A stretch of 64,000 bases of DNA from Siniperca chuatsi. Lineage: Eukaryota; Chordata; Actinopteri; Centrarchiformes; Sinipercidae. Numbering within the stretch: the first letter of the stretch is position 1; the number at the start of each line of letters is the position of its first letter. Shown here piece after piece: positions 51,201 through 61,733 of the stretch. The stretch spans positions 3,920,333-3,984,332 of the forward strand of contig NC_058045.1 in assembly GCF_020085105.1 (NCBI RefSeq), read 5' to 3'. The notes beneath the pieces were generated by a model that saw only the letters and a program-made list of their open reading frames with translations, had not been told where the DNA came from and searched no databases. A program made the position numbers and the translations under genes.

Positions 51201-52670
51201 AGTGGCGGTCTGTTTGCCCACAGGTCTCCCCAGTCTTTGATCTGCAGATTCTTGGACAGCTACTGGGTTGATTGCCGAGATGATTCCTCTAGGAAACCCT
51301 CTGACCTTTCATCACCTTAACTAACACTTTGGTTGTGCTTACATGAGACTTGTTGTGGATATTCATGGACTGCAGAGGTTGATCCCTTGTTCTTCTCTCT
51401 GAGCCCATCATCTTTCCTCCAGCAGAACCATCAGGGCGCAATTTTCACTTTAAAAAATTCAAAAACAAATGGACACATTGCCATGACATTTACTAATTTA
51501 CACCCTTTTGGTTGTAACGGTCCCATTTATATATTTACCGCCCACCTCAGGACAAACGTAACATCTTTAGCCTCCCTGGTAAGGCTGTAGGAATAGCAAA
51601 ATCAGTACGTTTGGTTATTCCATGACACACCTTTGCATTGTAAGTCAGGGTGTAAGCAACTTTACAACCTCTGGGGATCACGTTTGACTTTTGGACTTGA
51701 GTTTCCATCAATTCTTGTCATAGGAATAGCTTTAAGTAACTTTGCTACTTTGTGAACAGATGTTATGAAATGTAAAATTCTGGTTTTAGATGGATATATT
51801 ATTACTTACCTGTAGATTTATTTATAAACATATGATTAAGAATAACAAGTTTTCCTCCAGAGGCTAAAAGTAATTCTGTCCTGTGGAGCTTGAAGAACTG
51901 AACCACTCTTGTACTCTGTCTGTGGCAGCAGCAAAAATCCCTCCGGTATGTTATAGTGTCATCGGCCTGAAATCGCCCAGAGGTTGTTAAAAGTATAGAG
52001 TGTAATGGCTTTATGTGTTAGGCTAACTATATATCAAGGCACACAATGAGTCTCTAGAGACAGACAGGTAGTCTGCTTTCACAATCTGGGTTGTGAAGAA
52101 ATTGTGTGTTCAATATAGCATGCGGCATGCTAGTTCGACCATGAATGTCCCTTTTTTTCTCACAAAAATGAAGAACTGGGTTAATTTGTTTTATGAGTTA
52201 ATTTGAGAGTCATATTAACCCAAATCTGTTTTTCTGTGTGTGTATTTCTGTGTGTCACCCAAACCATCCCCTGTTTGTTTCAGGTCATTAACAGTCTCTG
52301 TGAGTGCAGACTTGTCTCACAACTAGAAGCATTACGCAGCGCAGAGTCCACCTGAAAGACCTCTCAGAGTGGACGAGGGAGGTCAACACAGAGGCGCCTG
52401 TGTTTTCTCTCTTCTCCGTGTCAAATGATCCAAATATGAGCAGCCACACGCTGGAAACAAGTGGAATATTGCTGACACAGGTAGTCGTATGGGATCAACT
52501 GGAACCAGACTGAGGCTTTTTCTTGAGGGTGACAAATTTCAAGCTCAAAAGTGCTGAGGCAGTGCTGTTTTGGTTGATGGGTTGATTGCACTCTCTGTTC
52601 ATACAGGCGAACACACACATACCTATGCACCCACTGACACATCACTGTTGCACAAAATTATAGCATATTT
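48300..52670. other. Intergenic region upstream of acan, no gene recognised
   Basis: No exon with recognisable domains on either strand. There are scattered small AT-rich palindromes. A short CpG-containing block at about 49800-49925 ('gtctcccgttcgtctcccac', 'gctgcactcactgacgcac') stands out in composition. Confidence 0.5.
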
Positions 52671-52674
52671 AAGC

Positions 52675-52985
52675 CATGTTAGCTCTAGGGATGGCAATGT
52701 CGGTCCACCACAAACTGAAATATCTGAACAATTATTGGATGGATAAAGATGGAATTCTGTACAGACATTTATTTATCCCAGAGGATGAATCCTACAGACT
52801 TGGTGATAATGACTTGGTAACAGTTTTAGCTTTTAGTGACATGTCTTGACAACTCTTACTACTAGTATGGCTGATTTTCCACGACATTCATGGTCCCGAT
52901 GATGAATCCTAATGATTTAGATAATCATCTCCTGCAGGCTAATACGCTAAGCTAAGATGTGTTAGCATTTAGCTAATGGCACCAC
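52675..52985 (-). repeat. Teleost 'GCTAACATGC' interspersed repeat, - copy
   Basis: Starts 'gttagctctagggatggcaa', the complement of the family's 3' end. It contains 'attattggatggataaagat' and 'gacattcatggtcccgatga' and ends in 'gttagcatttagctaatggc'. Confidence 0.72.
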
Positions 52986-53362
52986 TGTGTTTATTTAGAA
53001 AATGGAATTCTTATATGACACGCACATCATTTCTCAGCGACAACCTGACAGCACCCATAAATATGGAAGTCAGGAAATACTTCAAGACACAGATTTACAC
53101 ATACAGATTTAGAAACTATGGGTATGAATAAGTATAAAAATACCACTGTAATGTATACAGCTTCTACCCAGTTGAGTATAAACGCACATACCCATACACA
53201 TACACACACATATATTGTACAAAACCACCTAATTTGCAATTGCAAATATTCCACATTACTCTATAAATGTCAGTGGTCTGTATATCAGAGATCCTGACAT
53301 AAAACATCTCACAGAGCAAAACTTGTTTCAGCTGATTTCGCACGCTCTGTAGACTGTAACTG

Positions 53363-53369
<7 letters not shown>

Positions 53370-53424
<55 letters not shown>
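53370..53424 (+). repeat. (AC)n microsatellite
   Basis: An uninterrupted AC tract of about 27 units. Confidence 0.95.
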
Positions 53425-53427
<3 letters not shown>

Positions 53428-54084
53428 CAATTAGACAGACAGACAGATAAGTCAACAGATATATACCACAAAGGGAGAAATATCAGATAGGTTTGACAAT
53501 GAGACAGACAGAAACACACAGATGAGGCTTTCGCTGTCTATTCAATCTAATGGACAGTTCGTATCGTTTAACATGTCACGTCTCAGCAACATCCTGCATG
53601 TCCAGCAGCTCGTTGGAGAAACGTCAGCATAGCAGATGCCAGAAAATTATAAAACCTCCCAGAATTCCTTCTTGTGTTTTAAAATGTATCATAAATAGAT
53701 GCTCTCAGTTTAGCATTTTGCTTGTATACAGTGATTGTGAGTTTTTTGTTAAATGAACTGTCCTCACACTGTTCCATGCTATAATACATTTCAGTATATA
53801 TTTTCTTATCTCTAAAAAATATACAGAAAATTAAATTCAAAACATGAGGATCAGTTCACCTCTGTGGTTATATATAAAATACAATAGAATGCACAAAGCT
53901 GCCAATGCTGAACAATTCTCCAACTTTATGTTACACTTAAAACCTTATTGTCCCTTCAACAGAACTTGTGACAGGTCCAACATCTGGTAGATTGTTCAAA
54001 CCCTCAGAAATAAATCTTTATTTCCAGCGGACATCCCATTCTAAACCTGCTAAACCTACACATGGGTTACATTAAAGGAAAGAC

Positions 54085-54365
54085 CAATGTAGTGTTTTGT
54101 AAGCTGTTGTTTCCACCATGAGCCATCAGAACAGCTTCAGTGCTCCTTAAAGGCATATATGCTCCAAGTCTCTTGAACTCTTCTGGAGGGGTGAAACAAC
54201 AGTCTTCCAAAAGATATTGATGATGGTGGTGGAGACAGATGTCTAACATGACTCCAAAATCTCCCACAGATGTTCAGTTGCGTTGAGATCTGGTGACAGC
54301 AAAGGTCATAGCATATGATTCACATCATTTTCATACACATAAAACCATTTATTGACCCCTTGTGA
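54085..54365. repeat. Unclassified teleost interspersed repeat
   Basis: Contains 'ccaccatgagccatcagaac', 'ttgaactcttctggagggg' and 'gttgagatctggtgacagc', ending 'attgaccccttgtgatctgt'. I know this arrangement from fish repeats but cannot assign a class. The open frames in it are not genes. Confidence 0.5.
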
Positions 54366-54809
54366 TCTGTTTGGAAGCATCTGCATTATGTTTTTCCACT
54401 GATTTTTCATTTAATTTGTCACATTTTGTAATTATGCTAAGTTACAGGGAAACAAGGCTCCAGATCACTGAATACAAAATTAAAAAAAAAAAGTTTGAAT
54501 GCATTTTCACAATTTTATTACAAGTTATTAATTATTTGGCTGAAACTATGCATTCTGTAATAGTAAAATAAGAACAGTTTTTGTAGTAAGTCCTGCAACT
54601 CCTTTCCCTGACCAGTAGAGGGCATCAACTCTGTCAAGACACGAGGTATTCTGTACATGCATGAGTCTGGAATTACAATGAGAACATACCGTATATTATC
54701 ATATTAAGCTGTTGTAATCACCACATGCATATATAAAACACTTTGTGTAGTTTTTCCTTTCTTTTTACACAGGTTAGGATGGCCGTTGCACAAGTTGTTA
54801 ATATGAAAT

Positions 54810-54813
<4 letters not shown>

Positions 54814-54852
<39 letters not shown>
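54814..54852 (+). repeat. (TG)n microsatellite, first of a pair
   Basis: About 19 TG units. A second tract follows 77 bases later. Confidence 0.95.
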
Positions 54853-54853
<1 letters not shown>

Positions 54854-54924
54854 CCTCTCATAAGGCCTTCTTTCAACCAGTCCTGGCTGGGGCATCTCCT
54901 CCTGCTATCCATTAAGGAAAGGGG

Positions 54925-54928
<4 letters not shown>

Positions 54929-54976
<48 letters not shown>
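54929..54976 (+). repeat. (TG)n microsatellite, second of a pair
   Basis: About 24 TG units. The open frames through these tracts are artefacts of the repeat. Confidence 0.95.
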
Positions 54977-54977
<1 letters not shown>

Positions 54978-56339
54978 CTCAGTCTCTGCTTTGCAGTATA
55001 TCAAGTGGGAGGGCTTCTTTTTTTTTCCTTTACAGCCTCTCCATAAAAGTGAATAGCTGCTTTATGGCTGTCAGGGCTTGCTCACTATATATAAATGTGT
55101 ATATGAGTGGATGTATGAGCCACACTGATAGCTCTAGTGAGCATGTCTGGACAAAATGGATGAGAAGATGTACAGGAAATCTTCTTTTCATCATTCTGCG
55201 ATTGCCTTTACCAGACTGTTGATGTTTAATCTAGTTGTAGGAAATGATTCAAGTGGCTTTTGGGGGCATTAGGATGCTGTAGTCACACTCTCAAGTGCCA
55301 AGAACAATATTAAGTGTGCAGGAATTTCTTCTCATACGCACTGATGACCTACGTAGTTGCAGATGAAATACAGACCGACATGACAACAGCACCTTATATA
55401 CACCATGTTGAGAAAACAGACAATAATATCACACTCTATTTACTGTGCTTGACCTGTGTGGTTTTATCATCTTGCAAGAAAAGCTGCAGGCATGGCATCC
55501 AATAGATACTTACAACTGTACTGTATGTCACTATTGCTCAACACAAAGAGGAACTGTCTAGAGAAGTTGTTTCATTCTCATTTCATCCAGAAGGCACAAA
55601 AAAGGATTTGACCACCAGTTATTGAGACTCATTAGTATTGCCAGGTATATTTTGCAGCATAAGAAAAAGAAACCTTCATAAAGATGGGACAGATTTGGAT
55701 AAATACACAATATTAGGCTTCTAGACACACAGTATACTAGGTATTTTCATTGTCATGCACGCAGTGCTCATTGTTTTCCTAATTGTTGCTATGTATGCTG
55801 GTGGATCTAAAGATTAATTTCTAGTAATAGCCCTGAAATCCATTATTTTTGCAAACTAGGTGTCAAAAAAGTAACACTGAGTGGATTATTTTTCTGGTGA
55901 AATAAGATATGTTGTCTTAACTCTCTCTGAATCTGAAGTTTCTAAGCCTGGGCCTTGGAACGTAGGAAGAGGCCATCATCATGCCTCCCAAACAGGCTAA
56001 ACCTCAATCATCAGAGGCTGATACGACGCTCACTATAAGTATGGTGTCTCAGGAGGTGAAATTCAGTTCAGAGTTTAGCAAATGCACAGTAAGAGTCTGA
56101 AAATCAACCTCATTGGCAGAAACTAATGGGGTTCCTATTAACATTATCAGTAGTGAAAGCTTTAAACATTTGTTAACAAATGTTAAATGGAAATACGTCC
56201 TTTTGCTTTTTTTGAGGAGAGATCAAAACCTACCAACACCTTTAAAGCTCAGTAATTAACACAAAATATCTGGCTTGTTTAACCCGTAAGAAAACCGAAG
56301 TTGCCAGGCAACCAGTGTAGACTCCAGGGAGTCACTGCT
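54977..56339. other. Intergenic, no gene recognised
   Basis: AT-rich sequence with no coding or RNA feature that I can support. Confidence 0.5.
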
Positions 56340-56480
56340 CCAGGCCAAGAAATGCTAAGCTAAGCTAACCATCTCCTGGCTTTACCATAATATTTACCAT
56401 ACAGATGCGAAAGTGATATCAATCTTCTCAAATAACTCTTAGCAAGAAAGCAAATAAGCGTATTTATGTTGAAATATTTG
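56340..56480 (+). repeat. Teleost repeat fragment ('gctaagctaagctaacc' family)
   Basis: Contains 'aagctaagctaaccatctcc', 'gcgaaagtgatatcaatctt' and 'agcaagaaagcaaataagcg', segments of a common fish repeat. It directly abuts a hAT-like copy. Confidence 0.6.
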
Positions 56481-57516
56481 TTTAAGTAGAAGTAGCAATG
56501 CCAAAATGTAAAACTACTCCATTACAAGTAAGTGAGCACAAAAGGTACTGAAAGTATCAAATGTAAAAGTAATCATTAGGCAGCAGAATGGCCCCAGTCA
56601 GTTTTATATGATCATAAATTATATTATTACAGATGTACTACATGAAAGCAGCATTTTAACATTGATGCTGGTTGAGTTTGAGCTACTTTTGCATATGAAT
56701 AACAACACATCATTTGCGTACAAAGACTGATGTTGTATTGTCTGTTAGCGGTCTGGATACCTTTGATGGTGGTGTTTTGGCGGAGTGCTGCTGCTAGTGG
56801 TTTAATAAATATGCAAAGAATGAGGGAGAGAGAGGACATCCTTTCCTGGTCCCCCCTGTGTAAAGTGAAATGGGTGACGTGAATGGTGCTTTCATACATT
56901 TAATAAATGATTCTCCAAATCCAAGTTTCTGTAGAGTTTCAAATAAGAATTTCCAGTTGACCCTATAAAGTGCTTTTTCTACATTTCCAGCATGCTTGAG
57001 TATTTGTTTTTTGAGCGGTTGAAAGCTGTATTGAGTCGAATGATTTTCCGAGTATTGGTGAATGAAAGCATTCCTTTTATAAAACTGGTCTGGTCAGGAT
57101 GTATGATAAATGGAATAAATGTTTCAATCCTGACAACTAGAGCCTTGCTAATAGTTTTAATATCTGTATTGATTAATGACAAGAGACGGTAACCAGATGG
57201 GTTCAGTCGAGTCTGTTGATGTTGATAATCGTGTTCATGTCTGGGGGTAGTTTAGCAGTGAGAGAAAATGTCTACCATTCTATTAAATAAGTTGAGCCTA
57301 CCCAAGTCTTGGGTAGTCTCAACAGTATATCATATTTCATAATCTCGTCATGGGTTTACTATGTAAAATCTAATTCTGAAAAGTAACTAGTGACTATAGG
57401 TCTCTGAAATGTAGTGGAGTAAAGGTATGAAGTGATACAAAATGTAAATTGTCTGGTAAAGTACAACTAATTCAAAATTGTACTTAAGTACAGTACTTGA
57501 GTAAATGTATTCACCC
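56481..57516 (+). repeat. hAT-like non-autonomous element, copy 5, split by a LINE
   Basis: The left part (to about 56690) has 'attacaagtaagtgagcac' and 'gaaagtatcaaatgtaaaag'. The right part (from about 57340) has 'aaagtaactagtgactatag' and ends 'gagtaaatgtattcacccag'. The 5' terminal repeat is missing. The middle is filled by a minus-strand LINE fragment. Confidence 0.65.
56690..57335 (-). mobile_element. L1-like LINE fragment, reverse transcriptase region, decayed
   Basis: On the minus strand, 57182-56979 reads INTDIKTISKALVVRIETFI, then FIIHPDQTSFIKGMLSFTNTR. 56899-56627 reads SLILCIFIKPLAAALRQNT, then IKGIQTANRQYNISL. These are conserved RT palm and fingers motifs of L1-like fish LINEs, in order but with frameshifts and a gap. 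The catalytic YADD box reads YAND after a frameshift, so it is dead. It is nested in a hAT-like element. Confidence 0.8.
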
Positions 57517-59029
57517 AGTGGTTATTACAGACATAAAATGAAGTTACAAGCATGCTGTTTTATGCACATTTTTTCTGAGTAAAATGCTAATTAGTTTTTG
57601 CTTCCTGGCCAATGTGACAAATAGCAAGCAAGACTGTTCTGCATCTTAGTGCATTACTGCAGCTATTTTCACGAGCTATTTACATGAAATGTAATCCACA
57701 GCCACTGTGACCTAAAGTGAGAAATGTAAGTGCAGTTTTGTATAAAGATCAATCTCAGTTTCAGTAAACAGCAAATATCTTCCCATTTTTCAGGAAATCT
57801 GTGGGAGAAAGTGAGCAAGAGAGGTAGAGGGAGAGAGAAATGAGAGAAAGTAACACAGAGAGACACTTGGTGAACCCATTCACCTCATTATCCACTATTA
57901 GTGACTGTGCACACTCTTCATCCATGGAAACTACATGAAGGAAAGTTTTCTGCTTTTTTAACAATTTATTTGGGCGTGGAACTATATTGGTCACAGCGCG
58001 CACTTATTAATTAGCTCTTCTCTATAGGTGTCTATGCTAATTTGACTGCTGACACTCTTATAAGTCTAATGTTACAGCGCTTGACACTTTAAACAGACCT
58101 TTTCACCTCTGTTTCCTTTCTGTTTCTGTCTCCTACTAAGCTGAATGTGACTTAATCTGGACAAGGACGTGTTTGTCAGCAGGCTTTCAAAATCCAAGAT
58201 GGATAGTGTGCCCATTGAATCACTGAAGACAGGGCTCTTCAGAGAGCATTTAGATTTAAAAAAAAAAAATGTATTACATAATTTTAAGTGTTTTTAAAAA
58301 AGCGCAATTTGGATGCTGGATATGTGGTGAGAGAGAGAAGATGAGAAGAAGGAGGGAGAGGTGGTTACTGGTTTTGAGTGAACACTACTTCCTTATGCCG
58401 CAGCACAGACTGACTTCTCATGCCGTGCTGCATGATGGGGCTGACAGTCGCTCCACATTTTCTTGACAGGTTGCCAGACTCACATCAGCCACACCGGGCT
58501 GTCTGCCAGTGGCCAGTGCCGGTCTAATGCTGGGAATGGCTCAATGGAAAGCAAAGGCAACTGTGGGATTATAGAAATCTATGTGAGGCTTGTTTCATAC
58601 CTCAGCTGACTGTGTGTGGTTCCTGTGTGAGGCAGCAGGGTGTGATGAATTACTTCAATGAATGAAATAAAAAGTCTATGTGTTATATCCCTTAAATGAC
58701 AAATCAGATCCACATTTGATGATATATGTGCATTTGCATGTTTCTGTATACCATGTATTTAGCAGATACATTTATGTATACTGTTTAGGCCAACAATTAA
58801 TGTTACTTAAAGCTACTACAATCACTACTTTTATATCAACAATGACTTATATATTAACATGACTACTTGTGATGTGATAGGTGTTGTTCATAGTGATGAA
58901 CTCACAGATCATTATCATCCAACTCTTCAGTATCCTTCAGATCTCCGGAGTGTTTTAGCGTCTCTCAGCTCATTATTTTGCTTTAACTTCTGCAACTTTA
59001 CTGTTCACTCTCATCAGTGTTGTTTTACA
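57517..59029. other. Intergenic, no gene recognised
   Basis: Contains an A run at 58259-58269 and GA-rich patches (57790-57880). No exon was recognised. Confidence 0.5.
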
Positions 59030-59425
59030 GGTGCAGCAGGCAGCTGTTTTCAGAAAAAAAGCTCTAAAAATCTAGTGTATGTTACCTGCCCAACACTAAA
59101 TAGCAGACAGACAAAGGTAACAAGTAGCTGGTGAACATAGAGGAGCATTCAGCAGCTAAATAGCTACATATTTCCCTCAGGAGTTGGTGGAGAACAAAAG
59201 CAGAGCTAAAAAGAGAGTAAATGTTGAACTTATATTCATCGGTTGGCCTGAAATACGACTCTAAATGAATGCTAATGTTGCTCCATACCTGCTAGACGTG
59301 TAAATAGGTAAGAGTTTGCCATATCAACTTAAAAGGTGACGATAATGTCAGTGTTGTGTTTACAGCTTCTTTCTGCTGCCCCCAAGTGGCCAAAGAAATC
59401 AGTTAGTGCAGGTTTAACACTGCAA
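59030..59425 (-). repeat. Unclassified teleost interspersed repeat
   Basis: Carries 'gcagcaggcagctgttttca', 'gttggtggagaacaaaagca', 'aggtgacgataatgtcagtg' and ends 'ctgcccccaagtggccaaag', the order of a common fish repeat. Orientation is by analogy. Confidence 0.55.
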
Positions 59426-61002
59426 GCAGCCCAGAGTAAAGGAATAGTAGGATCCAAGTAATAGTGCTCTAACAGTAGACAGAGCATAATAGCAGAGATA
59501 AGGGTGATATGCTGATTTCATGAGGTTTTAGAAAATATAAAAGCTAACAAACAGAACTTGTTGGATGCTTTGCACAATGTATAGTCACGTCAAAATCCCA
59601 CAGTGCCTCACGTAATCAATGGCGACTGTGTGAATTCTGATTCTCCAAACGTACTGCCCCATTTTAAGGATATTTGTGTAGAAACAAACTTCCAAATGGT
59701 ACAGTCATTTGAGAGAATTAACAAGTTATTTCTGCATAGCTCCCAACACATACACCATAAGTTGATGCCCTCTTGAAAGCCTTTTCCCTCACATGTCCTG
59801 TAGTCCGTAGACCACTGCTACTTTATTGACATGAGGTACAGTATATTGAAGTGTGTGTGTGTGGGCTACAGTCTACAGTCTTTATATTTGGCCCAAGGGA
59901 AAGATTGTAAAATGTTACTGATCCAGCAGAGTCACTCAGCATATTGGACAATTCCTCAGACACTGAGAAATGTAAAAAATGTTCTGCAATCAGGGAGTAG
60001 TATGTCAACAATAGAGGAGGCAATTAAACCTGAGCTGTGACTCAAGTTTATAAATGATCCTTTTTATTTATACAGACAAAAGCAATAGAGAAATCAGTTG
60101 CATATAAAAAGAGAGAGTTACAGTATTGGGATTAATTCATAAACACAGTTTATTTTAAGGAATAAAACTATATAATTTCTTTAACTTTAAAACACCCGGC
60201 GGAGTAGAAGATGCACAGCATGCGACTGCACCATCCCCGGTTCTGTTCAGGCACCTTTGTTGCACGTCATCCTTCTTGCGCTCCAAGCCAAACCCCCCAA
60301 AAACTAGTGTATGAGGTAGTTAGACATTACACTGTCTGGACCAACAGCAACACAGAAATGCTTAAGTATTAATGTATCAATAATTTAACATTGTGTAAGT
60401 GACCATTCTCTATGATGAGTACTGTACTTACACTTCTGATACTTGTCTTAAAATATAGCCAAAGTTTTACTTGAATAAATCTTTGATTGCATGACTTTTA
60501 CTTGTATTTTTACATTGTAGTTTTGACTTTTCTTCCCTCTCTGCATTTTCCCATCCATGCTGTGTACTGTATATTTCTATGCTTTTCATTTGTAACATTT
60601 GTAACACAGTAGCTCATTTGGTTTACCACAGTCACACCATTCTGTGTAGTAATGTAGTAACATAGACACAACATGCTAACGTAGATGCACCTTTTTGTAC
60701 AAGTTAATCATTTCATATAGGCTGGAACATTTTCACTGATATCCTAATAACCCTAACCCTGTACTTTCATTAATTTAACACCAAATGATGATGTCTATGT
60801 TCCATTTTAGGATGTTTTACTTAACTGATTTTACTAAATTCATTTTTGTAATGATATGAAATGGTTTCTTGGGGCAAGGTATTCAGTATTTAGTGAAAGG
60901 TATTTATTTATTTTAATTTTATTATCTGATTAAAACTACATGGTGGTTACTGTGTGTGTATACAGTATCATGTACAATATGTACAATATATGTATTTAAT
61001 TC
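59426..61002. other. Intergenic, no gene recognised
   Basis: AT-rich sequence. I see no structure that I can support beyond short palindromes. Confidence 0.5.
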
Positions 61003-61352
61003 CAGTGGTGTAAGAAGTACTCAGATCTTTTGCTTAAGTAAAATTAGCAATACCACAGAACACTCTTACAAGTAAAAGTCCTGCATTCAAAATCTTACTG
61101 CTGGGTAGCTTAATCTATAATAATACAACATAATTTATTTTGTATTGTTAATCTGAATTTGCAAAGTAACTAGTAACTAATGTTGTCAAACAAATTTAGT
61201 GGAGTATAAAGTACAATATTGGCTTCCTAAATGTAGTAGAGTAGAAGTATAAAGAAGCATAAAATGGAAATACTCAAGTAAAGTACAAGGACCTTAAAAT
61301 TTAACTTGAGTACAGTACTTGAGTAAATGCACTTAGTTACAGTTCATCACTG
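61003..61352 (+). repeat. hAT-like non-autonomous element, copy 6
   Basis: Starts CAGTGGTGTAAGAAGTACTC and ends TTACAGTTCATCACTG. The flanks TTTAATTC and TATATTTC match at 6 of 8. It lies just upstream of the putative first exon at 61430-61733. Confidence 0.75.
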
Positions 61353-61429
61353 TATATTTCACTATTTTTATCGAGCATCTGTGGCACACAGATGTTGTCA
61401 GTCCTTGAAGCGTGCAGTACTGCAATGCG

Positions 61430-61733
61430 CCACTGTGACCTGTAGATGGCAGTAATGACGCGGCTTTCAAAAAACTAAACTTTATGTCAAAAGAAAAAAA
61501 AAAGTGAAGAAAAAGAAAAGGAAGGAAGCTAGCAGCAGCAGCAGCAGCAGGCGGCAGAAGCTAATCACCAGCAACGACCGGACGTGAACTTTAGCTGTAA
61601 CGTTAGCTCTCAACTTTACTGAGAGTAAAAAAAAAAAAACTAAACCCAGGCAGCAGCAGTGTCCCTTCAGTCTAGTTCAGTCAGAGGAAACAAGGAAGTG
61701 AACAGCTGACTGATTTCCAGTTGTTTTCCGCCG
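61430..61733 (+). other. Putative non-coding first exon of an unidentified + strand gene
   Basis: A locally GC-richer leader with a (CAG/GCA)n run (61531-61550), CpG-bearing segments ('aacgaccggacgtgaac', 'gttttccgccg') and a strong donor GTAAGTC at 61734. No ATG with a long frame is present, so it would be a 5' UTR exon with coding sequence beyond the window. The 5' end is unknown, and the gene cannot be named. Confidence 0.4.

Noticed and set aside
52304..52513. Possible exon after 'tgtttgtttcag' upstream of acan
   Set aside because: The acceptor is acceptable, but no donor or homologous protein segment could be recognised.
54067..54267. Short - strand open frame with His-rich segment
   Set aside because: Lies within an interspersed repeat common in fish, so not a gene.
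54743..55222. Open frame of 159 codons rich in Cys-Val
   Set aside because: Produced by two (TG)n microsatellites, with no homology expected.
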